A program made the position numbers and the translations under genes. This document shows, in pieces, positions 12,052 through 24,559 of a stretch of 64,000 bases of DNA; the stretch's first letter is position 1; each line of letters begins with the position of its first letter. Under the pieces are notes generated by a model, which worked only from the letters and a program-made list of their open reading frames with translations, did not search any database and was not told where the DNA came from. Source of the stretch: Cenococcum geophilum 1.58. Lineage: Eukaryota > Ascomycota > Dothideomycetes > Gloniales > Gloniaceae. Where the stretch lies: contig KV748179.1 of the NCBI GenBank assembly GCA_001692895.1, positions 558,001-622,000 of the forward strand, given 5' to 3'.

Positions 12052-15000
12052 CTATCTCCCTCCTCTTTATCTTTATCCTTAAAGATCTTAAATATCTTTA
12101 AGTTATTTACTAAAGGTATAATATCCGTCTAATTAATTTGGTTAATATTATTACTTATTATACCTACGGCTTCTTCCTCTTCGTAGGCGTAACGTTATGC
12201 TCGCACTATTGCTGCGATATTATCTCTTAGTAAGATTATACTATCTCCATATTCTTGCTGTTTAAAAAAGGGGTTAGTTTATATTACGTTAGCGAGTCCA
12301 TCTTCGTAACAACCGTTCTCTTATTTAGAGTGCACTAAAGCAAATATTTATTTGTCCTATAATATTTGCTTTATCTCTAATACTAAATATACACGCCCTA
12401 TTACTCTTAATAGTCGTCTAGTTCCTTAATTAATTTATCTTAAGGTCTTATATTTAATCTACTGCTACGCGGCTAGATGGTAAACTATCTTAAGCCCTTA
12501 CTAAGCTAGAATATTCTTAGGATGTAGAGTAGAAGGCTCTTAAAGCCCGCATCACGGCATCCGCTTAGTTACTCCGTCTTAAGAAGGTTTGTAAGAAGGT
12601 TTATTCTAAAGAGTAGAAACTTATAGAATAAGGTTTATAGGAACTTAGTAATAAAAAAACGGATTCTCTTTTAACTAAAAAGGAAATAGATCTAAGTAGT
12701 TTAGCAACTACTCTTCTTAGGTCCCCCTTAAGTAATTCGTTTTTTAGCGATCCTTTTTTATTAATACTACCTAACCTAATCTCTTCTAATACTCCTATAC
12801 CTTTTCTATAGCGTTCTTTAAATTTTCTAGTAGTTCCTAGGTAGTCTTATTATAGCCTATCTACTTAACCTTATACTATATTTCATTATTAATGTCCTTA
12901 TAACTAACGATTTTTAAAACTTACTATTTGTCTTCTTCTTGTCCTTTATATATGTCTACTTTATAAACTAGTAGCTTAATATTCCCGTATACTAGCTCTA
13001 GCATTGCAATATGCTATATAGGGTAGATCTTTATTTTAGCTAGTAGGTTTAACTTAAACNTAACNNGTNAAATNCTNTANNTAATTTTAAAAGGTCNTAG
13101 TNTAANNTNGTNNAACTTCTTNCTTANTNNTTAACTCTTAAAATTTTTGTATAGTAGCTATACTTTATCTCCCTCCTTAAGATCTAGTCCCTTAGATCTC
13201 TTAGCATTATAGTACTTTTTTATTCTTTCTTATACTTTCTTTATTAATTCTATAAGGTCTATATAAAGATTTATTAATATCTTTATTCTTTCTTTAGCTG
13301 TGCTACTTATTTTCTTTACTTACCGTAGTAATAATAATGTCCTTAGCTTATATCCATAATTTACCTTAAATAGTAATGTGCCTATTCCTTCCTATAGTAT
13401 TATATTATATATAAACTATATAATTAGTAATAGCGATACCTAATTATTCTGTATATAATTAATATAATATCTTAGATACTATTCTAGCGTCTAATTTAAT
13501 CTTTCTATTTAACCGTCTGTCTGTAGATAATATACGGTGGAAGTTACTGCTTAAACTCCTTGCTCTACTAAGAATACTTCCTAAAATACTGCTATAAATC
13601 TTAGATCTCTATCTAATATAATCTTACTTAGTGCTCTATGTCTTATAAACACTTCCTTAACATAGATTCTAGCGATATCTTCCGCTAAGATTTCTTCTGT
13701 GCATACTACAAAGTATCCCTACTTTATAAGCTTATCTACTATTACTAAAATTACATTGTGATCCTATCCGGTAATAGGATCTCTTAACTTTAGTAACTTA
13801 ATAATAAAGTCCTATAATATAACCTCCTATAGTCTCTCTAGTATTTTAATAGGTTGTAGCCCTCTATATAGCTTATGCCTTATTAGTTTATTCCTTTAGC
13901 AATCTAGATACTCTTTTATTACTTTTCTTATAATATTCTAGATTCCGTTAATAATATATTCTTCCTAAAGTCTTAACACTAAGCCTATTACTCTATTGTG
14001 TCCTTAAGTTATTCCCTTATAGAAATCTTCTATAAAATGCTCTGCTATGCTTCTTAGGATATACTTTGCTTCTTAATTCTTGTATATATCCGTCTATAGA
14101 TCTTCTAGTTATACTTTTAGAATTTTCTATACCTAAAAGCTTTCTAGTATCCTATAGACTTTTCCTAGTTTATTATCCTCTTAAGTTGCTGCTAGTTTAG
14201 GGTAATTATATCTAATTAATCCGTTCTTATCTCTGTGTAGTATTGCTCCTAATAGCTTCTTATTATTCTATAGTTTAGCTTTTCTGCTAAGTATATCTGC
14301 CCTTACATTCTTAGTTCCTTTAGTATACTAAATCTTAAAATAGTATTCTGTAAGCATCTCTACCCATCTAACCTATCTTTAATTAAGTTCTTTTATTATT
14401 AGGAACCCCATTAGGTTCTTATAATCCGTCTTAACTACAAATAGTTTCTCTATGCCTTATAAGAATACTCTCCATTTCTTAAGTGCTGTAACTATACTTA
14501 ACAACTCCTTGTTATAAACGTTATAGTTTAACTCTAGTAGTGTTATCTTCCTACTATAGTATGCTACTAGATGCTATGCGTCCTTATACTTCTATAGCAA
14601 ACATGCTTCTAATGTGTAGTCTAATACGTCCGTTTTTACAACTGTGTCTAGTCCTAGTTAATAAATCTTAAGAATTAGCTCCTAGGTAAATAACTCCTTA
14701 AGTTCTTTAAACAACTTCTTTTACTTATCTCCCTATACCTATAGTTCCTCTTTCTTTATAAGCTTAGTAAATAGTTTAATATTTTTTAACTATTATGCTA
14801 TAAACCTTCTGTAGTAGTTATAAAACCCTAAGAATAACCTTAACTGCGTCACATTCTCTAGTTCTTACAAACTCACTATAGCTTTAATCTTCTTTAGGTC
14901 CATACTAATATAACCTAGTTTAATAATAAATCTAACAAAATCGGTCTTCCTTATAAAGAATTTGTATTTTTTAATTGCTACTAGTATCTGTTCTTCCTAT

Positions 15001-18000
15001 AGTCTCCTTAAGACCCATTTAACGTATTCCCTGTGCTCTTCCTTAGTTATTAAGTAGATAATAATATTGTCGAGGTATGCTATAATAAACTTATTAAGGT
15101 ACTCTCCTAATATACTATTAATTTGTTTCTAAAACATTGCGGGTATATTTATTAATCCGAATTATATAACTAATAGCTTATATAGTCCTTCTCTTAACCT
15201 AAAGGCTGCTTTCCATTTATCGCCTTCCTTAATTCTAATCTAATAGTACGCCCATCTTAGATCTATCTTTATAAAGATTTGCGCATTACCTATTTAATCC
15301 TAGATTTCGCTAATTAAGGGTAAAGGATACCTATCCTTTTAAGTAATACTGTTTAACTGTCTATAGTTAATGTATAACCTAAGCTTTTTATTTTTCTTTA
15401 GTATAAATAGTACTGGGTAACCTACTAATAACTGTAATGGTCTAATATATCCCTTTTATAAGTTCTCCTAGACAAACTCTTTAAGTGCGCTTAACTCCTT
15501 TTAAGTAAGCTTATAGATTAGGAAGAACCTTAAACTTATTCCTAGTTCTAACTCTATCTTATAATCCTATACTATATAATCTACCAGCTTTTTACTTTCT
15601 AGGCTCCATAGTTTCTTGCCATACTTATAGTATCTTTTTAATATATAACTTAAGCCTCGCTTAGTCTCTTTATATATCGCTCCAACCTAGTACTATACTA
15701 ACTTAGTTTACTATTATATCTTGCGGCGTTAAGTATCTCTAATATCGACCTAACCTGTAATCTAATTAATCCTTAGATTATATTTCTGTAACTAAGGCAT
15801 TCCTAATACTACCTTATCCCGTCCTAATAGTAGGATATTAAAAGATATCTTAATTCGTCTTTCTTTAATAGTTATCTAAATAGGTCTATTTTAAGATTAA
15901 TGATCCCTCCTCTATAGGCTATTAGATCTCCTAAAATTATAACTAATAGGTAAGGTTACTCCTTCTATCCATAAGGTAATCCCATTCTCTTAACTGCTGC
16001 TAGTGAGATATAGTTTCGCGTTACTTTACTATCTATTAGCGCTTTAAACTGTTAATCTTACTATTTAACTCTTAAATTTAGGTGCTGTCCTTAAATTCCT
16101 TTAAGGGTTTAAGGCTCTACTACTGGCTCCCTTTAGTCCTATAGGCCTCTACTTTTCCTAATTATTGGCTGCTTAATCCTATTATACTTAGCTTACTCCT
16201 TAGCTAATGCCTAGTTCGCTTTTTGTCTTTAATATACTATAAATACATATTCTCTAGGCATTCCCACTACTATTATCCGTCTAAGCATTCTTCTATAAGG
16301 AATCTTCTTGGCTAAAGTATTAAGTCCCCTTCCTCTTAGACTTCTACTAGATGCTATCTATGCATATACTTGGCATTTTTATACTATTACTTATCTATTA
16401 TCTAGTACATCCTTATAGGGTATTTCCGATTCTTTTCCTTTGGATTTTTATGCATCTCGCATATATCGTCTATATATACAATTTATAATAGCGTATAGTA
16501 TGCTAGGTGCTTTAGGTTAACTCTTAACTTATCTTTATTCTTAAGTTTAAACCTTTATTACGCTAATCTAAACGTTATAACTTTATTCGCAGGTACTAAA
16601 ATGCGTCTCTTACTTCTCTAGTCCTCTAATTGTTCCTTTAGATCCTTTAATATTATAATTAAGGCTCCTTTAATATGCGTTATAGCCTTTTTTATAATTA
16701 GGTAGTTTTAAATAACTCTTTTATCTAACCGTATATAGAAATCTTCCTACTTATCATTATATTATTGTCTATACCACTTTTAGTATAGCTATTAGAGTAT
16801 ATACAGCTTATCCATAAGAAAGTATCTTCTTATTACTATGTTGTAATAGCCTTTTATATGTCGTTCTTTAAACCTAATAGGGATCCCTAAATCCTCTTTA
16901 TTTTCTAGTTTAGTAAGCCACTTAGCTTTTAGTGTGCCTACCCTAGGCCTATTAATAATTCTTTGTACTAGCGCTCTGTCCCTTATACGTCCTAATATAC
17001 TAGATCTCTTATCTAGTTTCTATTCTTACTATACAATAATTCTTTATCTAAATTCTTCCATGATTTCCTTTAGTTTGCGTCTTACACTTAGATTCTTAAA
17101 GTCTTCTTACTTCTTAACCTTAGTATTAATATTTTAATCTTTAGGCTAAACACTGCGTTCTCCTAGTAGGTCTTCTAGGTCTATATATCTGTCTCCCAGT
17201 TTAATTACTATTTATGCCACAGATTCTCTAATCTGTAAAGAAGTCTCTTACCTCTTATTTGTGGGTGTCCTTATTTATACTCCGAATTCTTAGCCCCGTA
17301 GGATTCTTAATCCTAAGCTTACTTCTATCTTAAGCTTTACTCCAGCCTTAGTCTAACTAGGCTTACTTAGTGTTTTTATCTCGTCTTAAGAGTCTTAAAT
17401 CTCACTTATCTTATCTTAAGAGTCTTATACCTTTAGGAAACTTCGTCCTAAGCTTATTTATATATTACTAAACTAAGCCGTTACTCTACTCTATCGGTTA
17501 TCGTCCGTTATAGGTCTTTAAGCTTACCTTATCTTATCCTAAGAATCTTAGTCGTCTCGCATCTTATCTTAAGAATCTTAAGCTTTTGGCCTTTTACCTT
17601 TATTAAGTGCCGAAGTAGTTCACTATCCTACTTCTCTTACGTCTTATGAAGCGATAGATATCATATCTAGTAGGGTCTTAATCCCTACTAATATTCCCTA
17701 TTCTATAGTGGAATTATCCTCTACCTCTAGTATAACATCTCCAAAGTCTGCTCGCTCCTAGTAAGCGGCCTTTATCGCCATATTATTATAAAATGTTTCG
17801 CCTATATTAAATTTATCGTCCTTAATATCCGATCTACGAACTAGTTTATTAGTTTCTTTATATTCCGCTAAATATGGCTCCTATAGCTAATAGCTTGCGC
17901 TATACTTAGCGTCCTTATAAATTTGGCATGCGTTGTTATAATAAAACGCTAAACTTTTAATTAAATATTCTTTTGTTCCTTGTAGCATATTATTATCCCT

Positions 18001-18023
18001 CTATATATATATATCGTCTACTA

Positions 18024-18299
18024 GTGTGGTGGTGTAGATTGGACGTCGCCTACTGTCTTGGCATTTTCCTATATTTATAGAGCCTTCGGCTTCCTTCCTT
18101 CTTCCCTCTAATATACATATCACGACCTTACCAGTTACCAGAAATACACTCTTTTCTTTCTTTCTTTCTGACTGATTATGACTGACTGACTGACTGACTG
18201 ACTGACTGACCGACCGACCGACCGACCGACCGACCGACAGACTGACAGACTGACGGCACTGTGACTTTCCTATCTTAGAGAGGTCGTACCCTCCCACAC
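18024..18299. mobile_element. Mariner/Tc1-type MITE, 276 bp
   Basis: A short insert in Gypsy A2, flanked by TA on both sides (18022-18023, 18300-18301). Ends are imperfect inverted repeats: GTGTGGTGGTGTA on the left and, reverse-complemented from the right, GTGTGGGAGGGTA. The homologous Gypsy A0 (about 4165-4185) has a single TA there. It lacks RIP decay and has no transposase; the reading frame seen across it is a by-product of the tetranucleotide repeat inside. Confidence 0.8.
18151..18256. repeat. Compound microsatellite (CTTT)n-(ACTG)n-(ACCG)n
   Basis: Inside the mariner MITE: a run of TTTC units (18151-18168), then about seven ACTG units, then about seven ACCG units, then mixed GACA/GACT. 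The ACTG to ACCG switch is a one-base variant of the same unit, suggesting stepwise expansion after a single substitution. Confidence 0.95.
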
Positions 18300-18487
18300 T
18301 AGTCTTGTGCCTTTTACTACGTAGTAACTCTACCTACTTCTATAGTCTCTAATGTAATAACCCTGTTTTCCGCAATTTATATAAGCTCCCTCTTTAAACT
18401 ATTTTTCTTACTATAGAGTCCGCCTAAACGTCTTCTACTGCTAAAATCCCTAGTTTGGCCTCTACTCCTTAGACCTTTAATTACTTA

Positions 18488-19263
18488 GGGATCGTTCGGT
18501 TGCACCTCCGTTACGAATATGGAGGCTCCATATTGTAACCGAAATGGAGCTCAAATATGAATATAAGGGTGTCGTTCGGTAAATATGGCGACTTTTGAAT
18601 ATGGAGCTCCTCCATATCGGTAAGCGCGTCAAATTTGCAAGCTATACTGTATACAGTAGTTAAAATGGAGCTCTTGGCACCGTTTNAATATGTAGCTTNN
18701 AGCTCCTGTTCCATATTCCATTTTAATATGGAGCTCCCACATGCGTGCCAAAGTGACGATATGGCGACTCCACACACCCCAATCGCGATACNGCTGTCGC
18801 ATTTGCAAGCCTTATATAATAATATTATTATCTTAACCTTTATAATCGCAATAAGCTTATTTTTGGGGCGTCGCGGGCGTCGCGGGCGTCGCGGGCGTCG
18901 CGGGCGTCGCGGGCGTCACTGTAACCCTACTACAGCTCCTACAGGAGGTGGGCAAAAGTATAGAAAGCGTCGATCGCAGAGGGCATTAGCTAAGGAGGCT
19001 CCATTACTACACCAAAGTAGGGAGTCGCGATAGAGGCCTGGTGGCAGAGAGGGCCTCATTCAAATCGCTCACCGACGTCAATCACGCATTATGCGAAGTC
19101 AAATCTGGAGCCTTATTATGGAGCCTCAACCNAACAATCGACTCAATTACATATTCAAATGAGCCACGGTAGTAGCCGCCACTAATTACAAAATGGGCGA
19201 CACTAAAAGGCGCACGGATTGAACAGATTATAAAATGGAGGCGATTTGCAACCGAACGTTCCC
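18488..19263. mobile_element. PIF/Harbinger-type non-autonomous element (776 bp)
   Basis: Inserted in Gypsy A2 with the 3-bp duplication TTA (18485-18487, 19264-19266), typical of PIF/Harbinger. Terminal inverted repeats: GGGATCGTTCGGTTGCA on the left and GGGAACGTTCGGTTGCA (reverse complement) on the right, with 16 of 17 positions identical and the GGG start seen in Tourist-like elements. Homologous DNA in Gypsy A0 (about 4365-4375) lacks the insert. The interior has several TGGAGCTC palindromes (18545, 18602, 18666, 18729), possible transposase-binding subterminal repeats, and a GC-rich 9-bp tandem array. A second pair of GTTCGGT-like inverted motifs (18572 and about 19128) may mark a nested or rearranged copy. 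No transposase frame. Sequence is not RIPed. Confidence 0.8.
18866..18919 (+). repeat. 9-bp tandem array GGGCGTCGC x6
   Basis: Six perfect or near-perfect units, the last GGGCGTCAC. The repeat reads as Gly-Arg-Arg in one frame, which produces an artificial open frame. Extremely CpG-rich for this AT-rich neighbourhood. Confidence 0.97.
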
Positions 19264-20205
19264 TTAATCCTTATCCTCTAGGTTTCTATAATTTCTTATT
19301 CTATTTCTTAGATTCTTTGGTACTACTTAGGTCTATTAGCTTTACGCTATACTATGGTTTTTAACTTGGCTTTAGTCGTTATGTACTTTACGCCTTATAT
19401 AACTATAGAACTTTATCCTAACCTCTCTTAGCCTATTCCCTTTAGTAGATCCAATTGTTAATCTTAATTACTTAATCTATTAACTCCCGTAAGGTATCCG
19501 CATCTTCTATTAGAATAATCGCGTCCTAAACTTTAGCCTTAAGTCCTTGCTTATACTATGCTATAAGCGCCCTATTATTCTACTCTACTTACGTCGCTAA
19601 CGTTTAGAACTGCGTTATATACTTAATTGCTAAGGTTTATTACGTAATATCTTAGAGTTTTCTTTTTACTATAGTTACCGCCTCTAAGTCTCCAAATATC
19701 TATATAAGTCATTCCGCGAACCCTTCCTAGCTTATAAACATAAATTGTATATCTTAATTAGTGGTCGTCATGCCATTTACTTATATCTCTATAAGGTAAG
19801 GTTTAAACTATTTAAGTACCCTTCCTAATAGGAATAGTCCCGCATATACTATTCAATCCATAGGTATTAGTAGCTTTGCCCCTTCTTACGTAACCTTAAA
19901 GTGCATCTATATAAGGAATCCTTTAAGTTTGGATCTTTCCCCTAAGTACCTTTTAATTAATAGTAATTTGATTTTTACTGCTCCTATCCCATTAATCCTA
20001 TTTTCTAACGTCGCATTATTTTCTATTAACTAGTTAACTATCTCTTATAACTGTTTAACTGTTACAGGTTACTATAAGTTAGTATCTGTTATACTAGTAT
20101 CGTTACCTAACCTTAAAGTAGTTGCCGCCGTCAATAGCGTCGTGGCTAGTGCTTTTGGTGGCATATTGTTTAACTTTGTTAATACTATAACCTTAGTAGT
20201 GAATA

Positions 20206-20625
20206 TATAACAAAGCCTTATAGCAGGAACTACGGTAAACTTATTAATAGGCTAGGTATATAGGTAAACAAAAAGTCAATAACGTAATAATAACTAGTGG
20301 AATGGTTGCCCAATAGATTAACTCTAATTATATTCTAATATTCACTATAAAGGAGAGAACTATCTGGGTAGGAACTATAGTCCTTTAAATACACAACCGT
20401 ACTCCTAAGAAATCCCCTTTATACGTAAGGTACGTGTTATACGTATTATACGTGCGTTCCCTTTATATACCGCGTATACTGCGTACAACGTTATATGACC
20501 TTAGTTACCATTCCTCATTACATAGCTCTATTGGCTCTATCCTAGACTATGCCTGAATTAACTAACTAGTTTCTTCTAACTCCTCTCCAAGTAGTTGTAA
20601 CATTGTACTTAAAGCGTCCGTAATA
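20206..20625 (-). repeat. 5' LTR of Gypsy A2
   Basis: Starts TATAACAAAGCC (TG to TA change at the first dinucleotide) and ends GCGTCCGTAATA, followed by CTATT. Same central core as the LTR at 11632-12051. Confidence 0.92.
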
Positions 20626-21218
20626 CTATTACCTCGCCTACTACTAGTGCCTTAGCGGCCCTTTTAATATTATAACTTGCTACCTAGTAATCTTTACGCT
20701 AAAAGCAGTATACTACGCTAAAAGTAAGAATTAAGGTAACGGAGGTTAGTGGTCTTAGTCTTAATATATAGGTAAAAGGCTTCTAATAACTACTAACCTA
20801 GCTGCTAAATTTATTAATATAAACACCCTAAATCTTTAGCGAACTAGGCAGCGCCCTAATAGAAGAAGTAGTTTAAGTAGCTAATTAGGTTAATCCTAGC
20901 AGCTACTAGATAGGAGGAAAGGATCTTTTAAGCCCCTAGAGAAGTAAAGGGTTTACTATTAAGACTAAATAAGGAAGAGTTAAGGGGTTAAGGGTCCCTA
21001 TTAAACAGCTTTATCTAACGTCCTATAAGAACCCCGCCCTAATTACCTCTAAAAGGAAAGTCTTAGAGCTAAGTTGCTCTCTAGGATGGCTCTACTATAG
21101 GATTTTATTAAATATATTTAATATTACAAACTCTAACTCTTAGGACTGTAGTATAACTATTAACTACTATTTTTGGCAAAATAGTTAATAGGCTAATGCT
21201 TAAATCCTAATTAATATA

Positions 21219-22538
21219 TAGTACCTCGTCAAAAGTGTCCGTCCGAGGCCATACTAAAAATGACGCCCCCTACTAAGACACTATGCAAAAGTCACACAAT
21301 TGATTCCAGAGCTTAAAAAAAATCCGAAGCTACTTATAGATACGTAATCTAGTAATCGCGATATTTTTTTGGTGTTTAAAATCTAGTGTGCCACCCCTTA
21401 GCCTCAATTACAGTGTTACATCTCTCTTCTATACTATTAATTAAAGACTTAAAAAAGGCAGGAGCTATTTCGTTTTAGCAAATTACTAGGGCCTTAAATA
21501 GCTTCTTAATTACCTCCTCTTTAGAGCCGCGCATAAATGCGATCTCTAGAAATCGTTTATGGAGCGTCTCCTTAAGTTATACCCAGGCGTGCTTAATAGG
21601 GTTCAAATTAGGTAAGTAAGGTGGCCAATTAATCACGTCTATGACGTTCTCTTTAAACCACTTAGCTACGAGCTTCAATTTATATATTAGAGCGTTGTCC
21701 TATATAAATTAGAAATCAAGCTTATAGATTTGAGGTATCTAGTCCTCTAAAACTTAAATATAAGACCGAGCAGTGTACCCCCCCTTAGGTAACTCATTGT
21801 CCCTTTCTATAACCACCCAATCAGACCTCCTAAGAGCCCTAGAAAGGCTTGCCTATACTATAACCGTATACCCCTTATTCTTTTTATAAGTGTCGATCTT
21901 ATCTTTATCCCATTTCTATAGTGGTGTATAAAAGATATAGGATTATCGTTTACCAGAACTTCGCTTAACTAAATACTCATTACTCCACACAATCTTAGAC
22001 CACCTTAATCGCTCCTACTTCTTATATTTAATTACCTACCTTAATTAAGCCTTTACCAAGTCCATTATAAATAAGTGCCGCTTCTTAGCTAGCCATTTTT
22101 TTAAATATAGTATTTGCGCAATATTTAATATAACGTGCTCTAGCTTATGGGAAGGCCGAGTTTAAAGCTAAGCTCCCTATATATAATCCTAGGCTTTATA
22201 CAAGCTATCCTTAAAATCTTACGTTTGTCTTAAATAGTATATTTAGGAGGACGTCTAATTTAAGAAGTAGATATGCCTTATAGGCGTTAAGGTGCTTTAG
22301 ACAAGGTCTCTTATATAGTCGATTTTAGTAGGCTTAACTTAGTCGCAATTCAAAAAGCTATAACTCCTCCTTCAGCAAATCCTATAACTACTCCTCTTTT
22401 GTAACGAGTTAATTCCTTTCTATAAGGAATATTTCCGCTAATTGGAGCTAATGCACAACGTGGCATAGTTAAAAGGTAGGGTTAAGGATAGTAAAAAAAT
22501 TTCGTGTAAGAAGCACGGACACTTTTAACGAGGTACTG
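21219..22538 (-). mobile_element. Tc1-type DNA transposon, 1320 bp
   Basis: Flanked by TA (21217-21218, 22539-22540). Inverted ends: TAGTACCTCGTCAAAAGTGT on the left and, reverse-complemented from the right, CAGTACCTCGTTAAAAGTGT; the mismatches are C-to-T changes of RIP type. The size is usual for a fungal Tc1-like element. It sits in the protease active-site codons of chromovirus B. Confidence 0.93.
21376..22450 (-). pseudogene. Tc1/mariner transposase (DDE), RIP-inactivated
   Basis: Encodes a cut-and-paste transposase remnant on the minus strand. Helix-turn-helix remnants occupy the right part; the catalytic domain reads WSKIVWSNEYL (first Asp now Asn), QDNALIYKLKLVAKWFKE (second Asp kept, about 21690) and WPPYLPNLNPIKHAW (about 21600-21640), where the usual Glu of NPIEH is Lys. 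The C-terminus ends EERCNTVIEAKGW followed by HTRF and a stop at 21376. Several TAG/TAA lie in the N-terminal half. Two of three catalytic acids are lost, so it is dead irrespective of stops. Confidence 0.9.
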
Positions 22539-24342
22539 TAGGAGCTAGCAGTATAGAATTTATTAATAAGATTTTTGCGTAAGATAATAGTTTTACCTTA
22601 ATCCCCCTTAACCGGCATATTAATATATTTAGATTTAATAGTAAACGCACCATCTTAGGCCGTATTACCTATATAGTAGCCCTAAAACTCTAATACCTAA
22701 ACTATAAAAAACTAATTAAGCTTTTTATTACTACCCTAAGTTATTTAATAATTCTTAAATAGCCCTAAAAAAAGCTATATAAAGTAGTTATTAATTAAAA
22801 TAACCTTAAGCTTCTATTTGCTACTCTATATTATAAGTAGGAATACTCTATAATATACTATCCTAACCCTAAACTAAAATTTAGGAAATCCACTAAAATC
22901 CATTAGCTTAAGATTTCTATTAATATCCACTCTACGCCTAAGGAATTTACCAAATTCTACTAACCTAGGAATTTTACTAAATTCTACTAATATAAGATTT
23001 TTACTAATATCTATTAAGGGCCTAAAAATTCTACTAAACCCTATAAATTAATCCTAAGTACTATACCGCCTAAAGCCAAGTAGAAGCTTAAGCTTACTAT
23101 ATAAAGACATTAGAAGAGCTAGTATTTTACTATAAAAAGGATACTTAAAAAACCTAAACCTAAATTTAATACTAACTCTATACCTAATACTAAACCTAAA
23201 ATTAAGCAAGGAACTATATAAGAAACTATAGATAACTAGAGCCTATATAATTAGAGCTACCCCACTAGTATAACTTGCTAAAAAACCCAAATATATAATC
23301 TTCGTTATTACTATAGCTAATATTAAAAAGGCCTTAATACTAAAAAAAATACTAACTCTGCTATAAAGGTACTAGTATAGTACTATAACTGCCTAAAGGT
23401 ATTTTTATAAAAGGAAGCTAATAAGCTACCGGAATACCAACTATATAATTATAAAATTATACTTAAAAAAGGAAAGCAGCCTAGATTTAGACCCCTATAT
23501 AGGATATACTAAAATAAAATTTAAGTACTATAGAAGTACTTAAATAAGAACCTAAGTAAAGAATTTATTAGAGTAAGCTCTTTATTAAGAAACTAAGTAG
23601 CGAACTATACTTCTATATAGACTACTAAGCTCTTAATACTATTACTGTTAAGAACTAATATCTAATCCCGCTAATATAAGAAACGCTAAACTAATTAAGT
23701 AAGGCTTGCTTCTACATAAAGCTGAATATTATCTTTATATTTAATCGCCTCTATATTATAAAAGGAGATAAATAGCTTATTGTATTTTATACCTAATATA
23801 GATTATTTAAGTACTTAGTAACACCCTTTAGCCTTACAAATACTCTAAGCTTATTTTAATATTACGTAAATAATACCCTATATCCCTACCTAGATGTCTT
23901 CTATACTACTTCTATTAATAATATCCTAATATACAGTAATAACCTAACCAAATACCGGAAATACGTTTATTTTATTTTATAAGCCCTATAAGGAGCTAGT
24001 TTATAATTAGATATAGATAAATATAAATTCTATAAAATAGAAGTCCTATATCTTAGGCTTCTTATTTTTATAAACGGCATATAAATAGACCTAAAGAAAG
24101 TTAAAGTAATTATAAACTAGTAAAAACTTAAGAATGTTAAGGATATAAGAGCCTTTATAAAATTTGCTAATTCCTACTAATAGTTTATTAACAACTTCTC
24201 CGCCCTAGTTTTACCCTTTATAGCTTTAACCTAAAAGAATAAAGCCTTTATCTTTAATAAGGAATATAAAAAGGCCTTTACTTATCTAAAGGTTATATTT
24301 ACTACTGCGCCTATACTCTAATACTTTAACCTAAACTAAATA

Positions 24343-24559
24343 TGTTAGCGACTTAGTTAATTAAGGCATAGGCATAGTAAAAGGGATGCGCAAGCCTGTA
24401 TAATTGGATTATCTATAAACAAGAATCTAAAGCTAGGGAAAGGAAAGAAGAAGAGGAGCAGCGCCGTTCGATGTTTTATAAGATCTTCACGTTACATAAC
24501 CGCAATATGCGGCAATCTATGGCAACTTGCCGGTGCGAAGTTCTACTAGTACCGTAATA
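24343..24559 (-). repeat. 3' LTR of chromovirus C
   Basis: TGTTAGCGACTT... to ...GTACCGTAATA; partner of 30551-30767. It retains segments with normal dinucleotide use, such as GCAACTTGCCGGTGCGAAG. Confidence 0.9.

Larger units (their letters stand above)
12052..20164 (-). pseudogene. Gag-Pol of Gypsy A2, RIP-inactivated and interrupted by two MITEs
   Basis: Minus-strand order: Gag from ATG at 20164-20162; long segment between Gag and protease (interrupted by MITEs at 18024-18299 and 18488-19263); protease about 16100-15800; reverse transcriptase about 15700-14750; RNase H about 14700-14250; integrase about 13950-13200; tail to 12060. It aligns with the A1/A1b coding regions, which share the same residues around the RT entry and the integrase. 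Numerous CAG/CAA to TAG/TAA changes destroy the frame. Clustered Ns at 13060-13128 lie in the integrase C-terminal region. Unable to encode a protein. Confidence 0.85.
11632..20625 (-). mobile_element. Ty3/Gypsy retrotransposon A2, complete but RIPed
   Basis: Complete element with two LTRs (11632-12051, 20206-20625) and the 5-bp target duplication CTATT on both sides (11627-11631, 20626-20630). Minus strand: Gag starts near 20164, Pol runs leftwards, and the polypurine tract lies beside the left LTR (reverse complement of 12052-12075, AGAGGAGGGAGATAG). Length without the two MITEs is about 7.9 kb. It carries a mariner-type MITE (18024-18299) and a PIF/Harbinger-type MITE (18488-19263). The ancestral site is confirmed by the homologous repeat at 35235-35340. 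Confidence 0.93.
20631..24342 (+). pseudogene. Chromovirus B: Gag end, protease, RT (5' pol part)
   Basis: After removal of the Tc1 the frame reads across the insertion as LINIGASSIEFI: the protease active-site D-T/S-G has become N-I-G. Protease continues to about 22850. RT lies at about 23450-24337 with recognisable blocks (GDKQLIVFYTQYRLFKYL; TPFSLTNTPSLF; YYVNNTLYPYLDVF). The catalytic YxDD box region near 23910-23940 reads TTSINNILIYS, so both Asp are Asn. Stops are mostly TAG/TAA at Gln or Trp positions. The piece ends at AAATA (24338-24342), the target site of chromovirus C. Confidence 0.85.

Noticed and set aside
18001..18297. 98-codon minus-strand frame with Ser/Val/Gly/Arg repeats
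   Set aside because: Created by the ACTG/ACCG microsatellite within the mariner MITE.
18635..19033. 132-codon frame with a Gly-Arg-Arg run
   Set aside because: Produced by the 9-bp tandem array in the MITE and contains ambiguous bases; an RGG-type RNA-binding protein is not supported.
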